A stretch of DNA of 64,000 bases from Lachnoclostridium phytofermentans ISDg (GTDB lineage Bacteria; Bacillota; Clostridia; Lachnospirales; Lachnospiraceae). Positions 63,050-64,000 of the stretch are shown here, piece by piece. Below the pieces are notes generated by a model. It saw nothing but the letters and a program-made list of their open reading frames with translations, made no database searches and was not told where the DNA came from. The position numbers were made by a program, and so were the translations under genes. The number at the start of each line of letters is the position of its first letter. Within the stretch, counting starts at the first letter, position 1. The stretch is from contig NC_010001.1 of assembly GCF_000018685.1 (NCBI RefSeq), positions 3,810,001 through 3,874,000 on the forward strand, in the 5' to 3' direction.

Positions 63050-64000
63050 TTATTCCGGCTGTTTTGGTATTCCATCAAATCCTTCCTGTAAATCAGCGTC
63101 GGTTGGAATATAATCCGTCATTTCTCCGTTATGAAAACGCTCATAAGCAACCATATCAAAATATCCAGTACCAGTTAATCCAAATACAATCGTCTTTTCT
63201 TCCCCTGTTTCCTTACACTTTAATGCCTCATCGATTGCTACACGAATTGCATGACTACTCTCTGGCGCAGGTAAGATTCCTTCAATCCTAGCAAATTGTT
63301 CCGCTGCCTCAAATACTGCGGTCTGCTCTACTGCACGTGCTTCCATAAGACCATCTTCGTAAAGCTGGGATAATACGGAACTCATACCATGATAGCGAAG
63401 TCCTCCTGCGTGATTAGCAGATGGAATAAAGTTGCTTCCTAACGTGTACATCTTAGCAAGAGGGCAAACCATACCAGTATCACAAAAATCATAGGCAAAT
63501 TTTCCTCTAGTTAAACTTGGGCAGGATGCTGGCTCGACCGCAATAAACTGATACTTCTTCTCACCACGCAATACTTCGCCCATAAAAGGTGAGATAAGAC
63601 CGCCTAAATTCGAACCACCACCAGCACAACCAATAATAATATCTGGGGTGATACCATATTTATCAAGAGCTGACTTCGTTTCTAAGCCAATGATTGACTG
63701 GTGTAATAAAACTTGAGACAAAACACTGCCAAGTACATAACGATAACCTGGTGTTGATACTGCGGTTTCGACCGCTTCGGAGATTGCACAACCTAAACTT
63801 CCTGTGGTTCCAGGATGTGCTTCTAATATTCTTTTTCCTACTTCAGTAGACAACGATGGAGACGGGGTAACCTGAGCTCCATAAGTTCTCATAACTTCTC
63901 TACGGAAAGGTTTCTGCTCATAAGATACCTTAACCATAAATACTTTACAGTCTAAGCCAAAATAGGAACACGCCATTGAAAGGGCCGTCCCCCACTGACC
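63050..64000 (-). CDS. TrpB2-type tryptophan synthase beta chain, 5' end outside window
   Basis: About 317 C-terminal residues; the frame is open to the window edge (GQWGTALSMACS at the start), so the N-terminus with the PLP lysine lies beyond 64000. GCAGGGSNLGGLISPF is the PLP phosphate loop. KVSYEQKPFRREVMRTYGAQVTPSPS, SLGCAISEAVE and GILPAPESSHAI are characteristic of the TrpB2 subgroup, which works without TrpA using indole and serine (or phosphoserine). Full members are ~440-450 residues. Confidence 0.9.
   Translation of the reverse strand, partial: GQWGTALSMACSYFGLDCKVFMVKVSYEQKPFRREVMRTYGAQVTPSPSLSTEVGKRILEAHPGTTGSLGCAISEAVETAVSTPGYRYVLGSVLSQVLLHQSIIGLETKSALDKYGITPDIIIGCAGGGSNLGGLISPFMGEVLRGEKKYQFIAVEPASCPSLTRGKFAYDFCDTGMVCPLAKMYTLGSNFIPSANHAGGLRYHGMSSVLSQLYEDGLMEARAVEQTAVFEAAEQFARIEGILPAPESSHAIRVAIDEALKCKETGEEKTIVFGLTGTGYFDMVAYERFHNGEMTDYIPTDADLQEGFDGIPKQPE

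Overview
The window is a low-GC clostridial chromosome segment. It contains clostridial-type rubrerythrin, a ferredoxin-dependent 2-oxoacid oxidoreductase, a leucine T-box leader, a fucose isomerase/kinase/mutarotase set, a GH67 alpha-glucuronidase and several AraC regulators. This fits a plant-polysaccharide-degrading Lachnospiraceae such as Lachnoclostridium (Clostridium) phytofermentans. The species is inferred from gene content, not proven.

Layout. 1-117: 3' tail of an unidentified plus-strand gene. 0.15-5.7 kb: two ABC exporter half-subunits downstream of an AgrC/AgrA-like sensor and LytTR regulator. 6.3-8.7 kb: a helical protein, an ATPase with a candidate LexA/SOS box in its promoter, and rubrerythrin. 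9.0-11.6 kb: a two-gene 2-oxoacid:ferredoxin oxidoreductase, followed by an array of 18-19 bp tandem repeats. 12.2-33.9 kb: an accreted genomic island next to a tRNA-Gly(GCC) gene at 33833-33904. The tRNA 3' end, mostly with its terminator hairpin, recurs at 17.5 (degenerate), 17.9, 22.4, 26.9 and 30.95 kb. The repeats cut the island into 3-4.5 kb segments. Two segments end in decayed tyrosine-recombinase C-termini and one has two intact recombinases. Cargo consists of small stand-alone enzymes (GNAT, Nudix, VOC, adenosine deaminase, metallophosphoesterase, nucleotidyltransferase, zincin) and AraC/GyrI sensors. Many are truncated or frameshifted (ridA-like, QueG-like, MBL, group II intron RT), so the island is decaying.

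34-38.6 kb: Crp/Fnr regulator divergent from a ferredoxin, two small ORFs below usual length cut-offs, proC and a methyltransferase. 38.9-43.9 kb: fucI-kinase-fucU operon with a divergent AraC regulator. 44-52.9 kb: lipoprotein, small membrane protein, GH67 alpha-glucuronidase, divergent AraC regulator, large intracellular GH2 enzyme and a zinc-ribbon membrane protein. 53-58.7 kb: DegV, DUF2087, an M29-like aminopeptidase, PadR-DUF2812, AzlCD and a hexapeptide acetyltransferase. 58.8-60.9 kb: an overlapping AAA ATPase/Toprim pair resembling two-gene phage-defence modules. 61-64 kb: leuA behind a T-box leader with two antiterminator/terminator modules, and a TrpB2-type gene running off the window.

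The most interesting items are the tRNA-Gly cassette-like array, the ATPase/Toprim pair, the LexA-box ATPase, the double-module T-box and a strongly promoted 26-codon ORF at 36.4 kb. Gene starts were chosen from Shine-Dalgarno spacing, so several begin inside the longest open frame.
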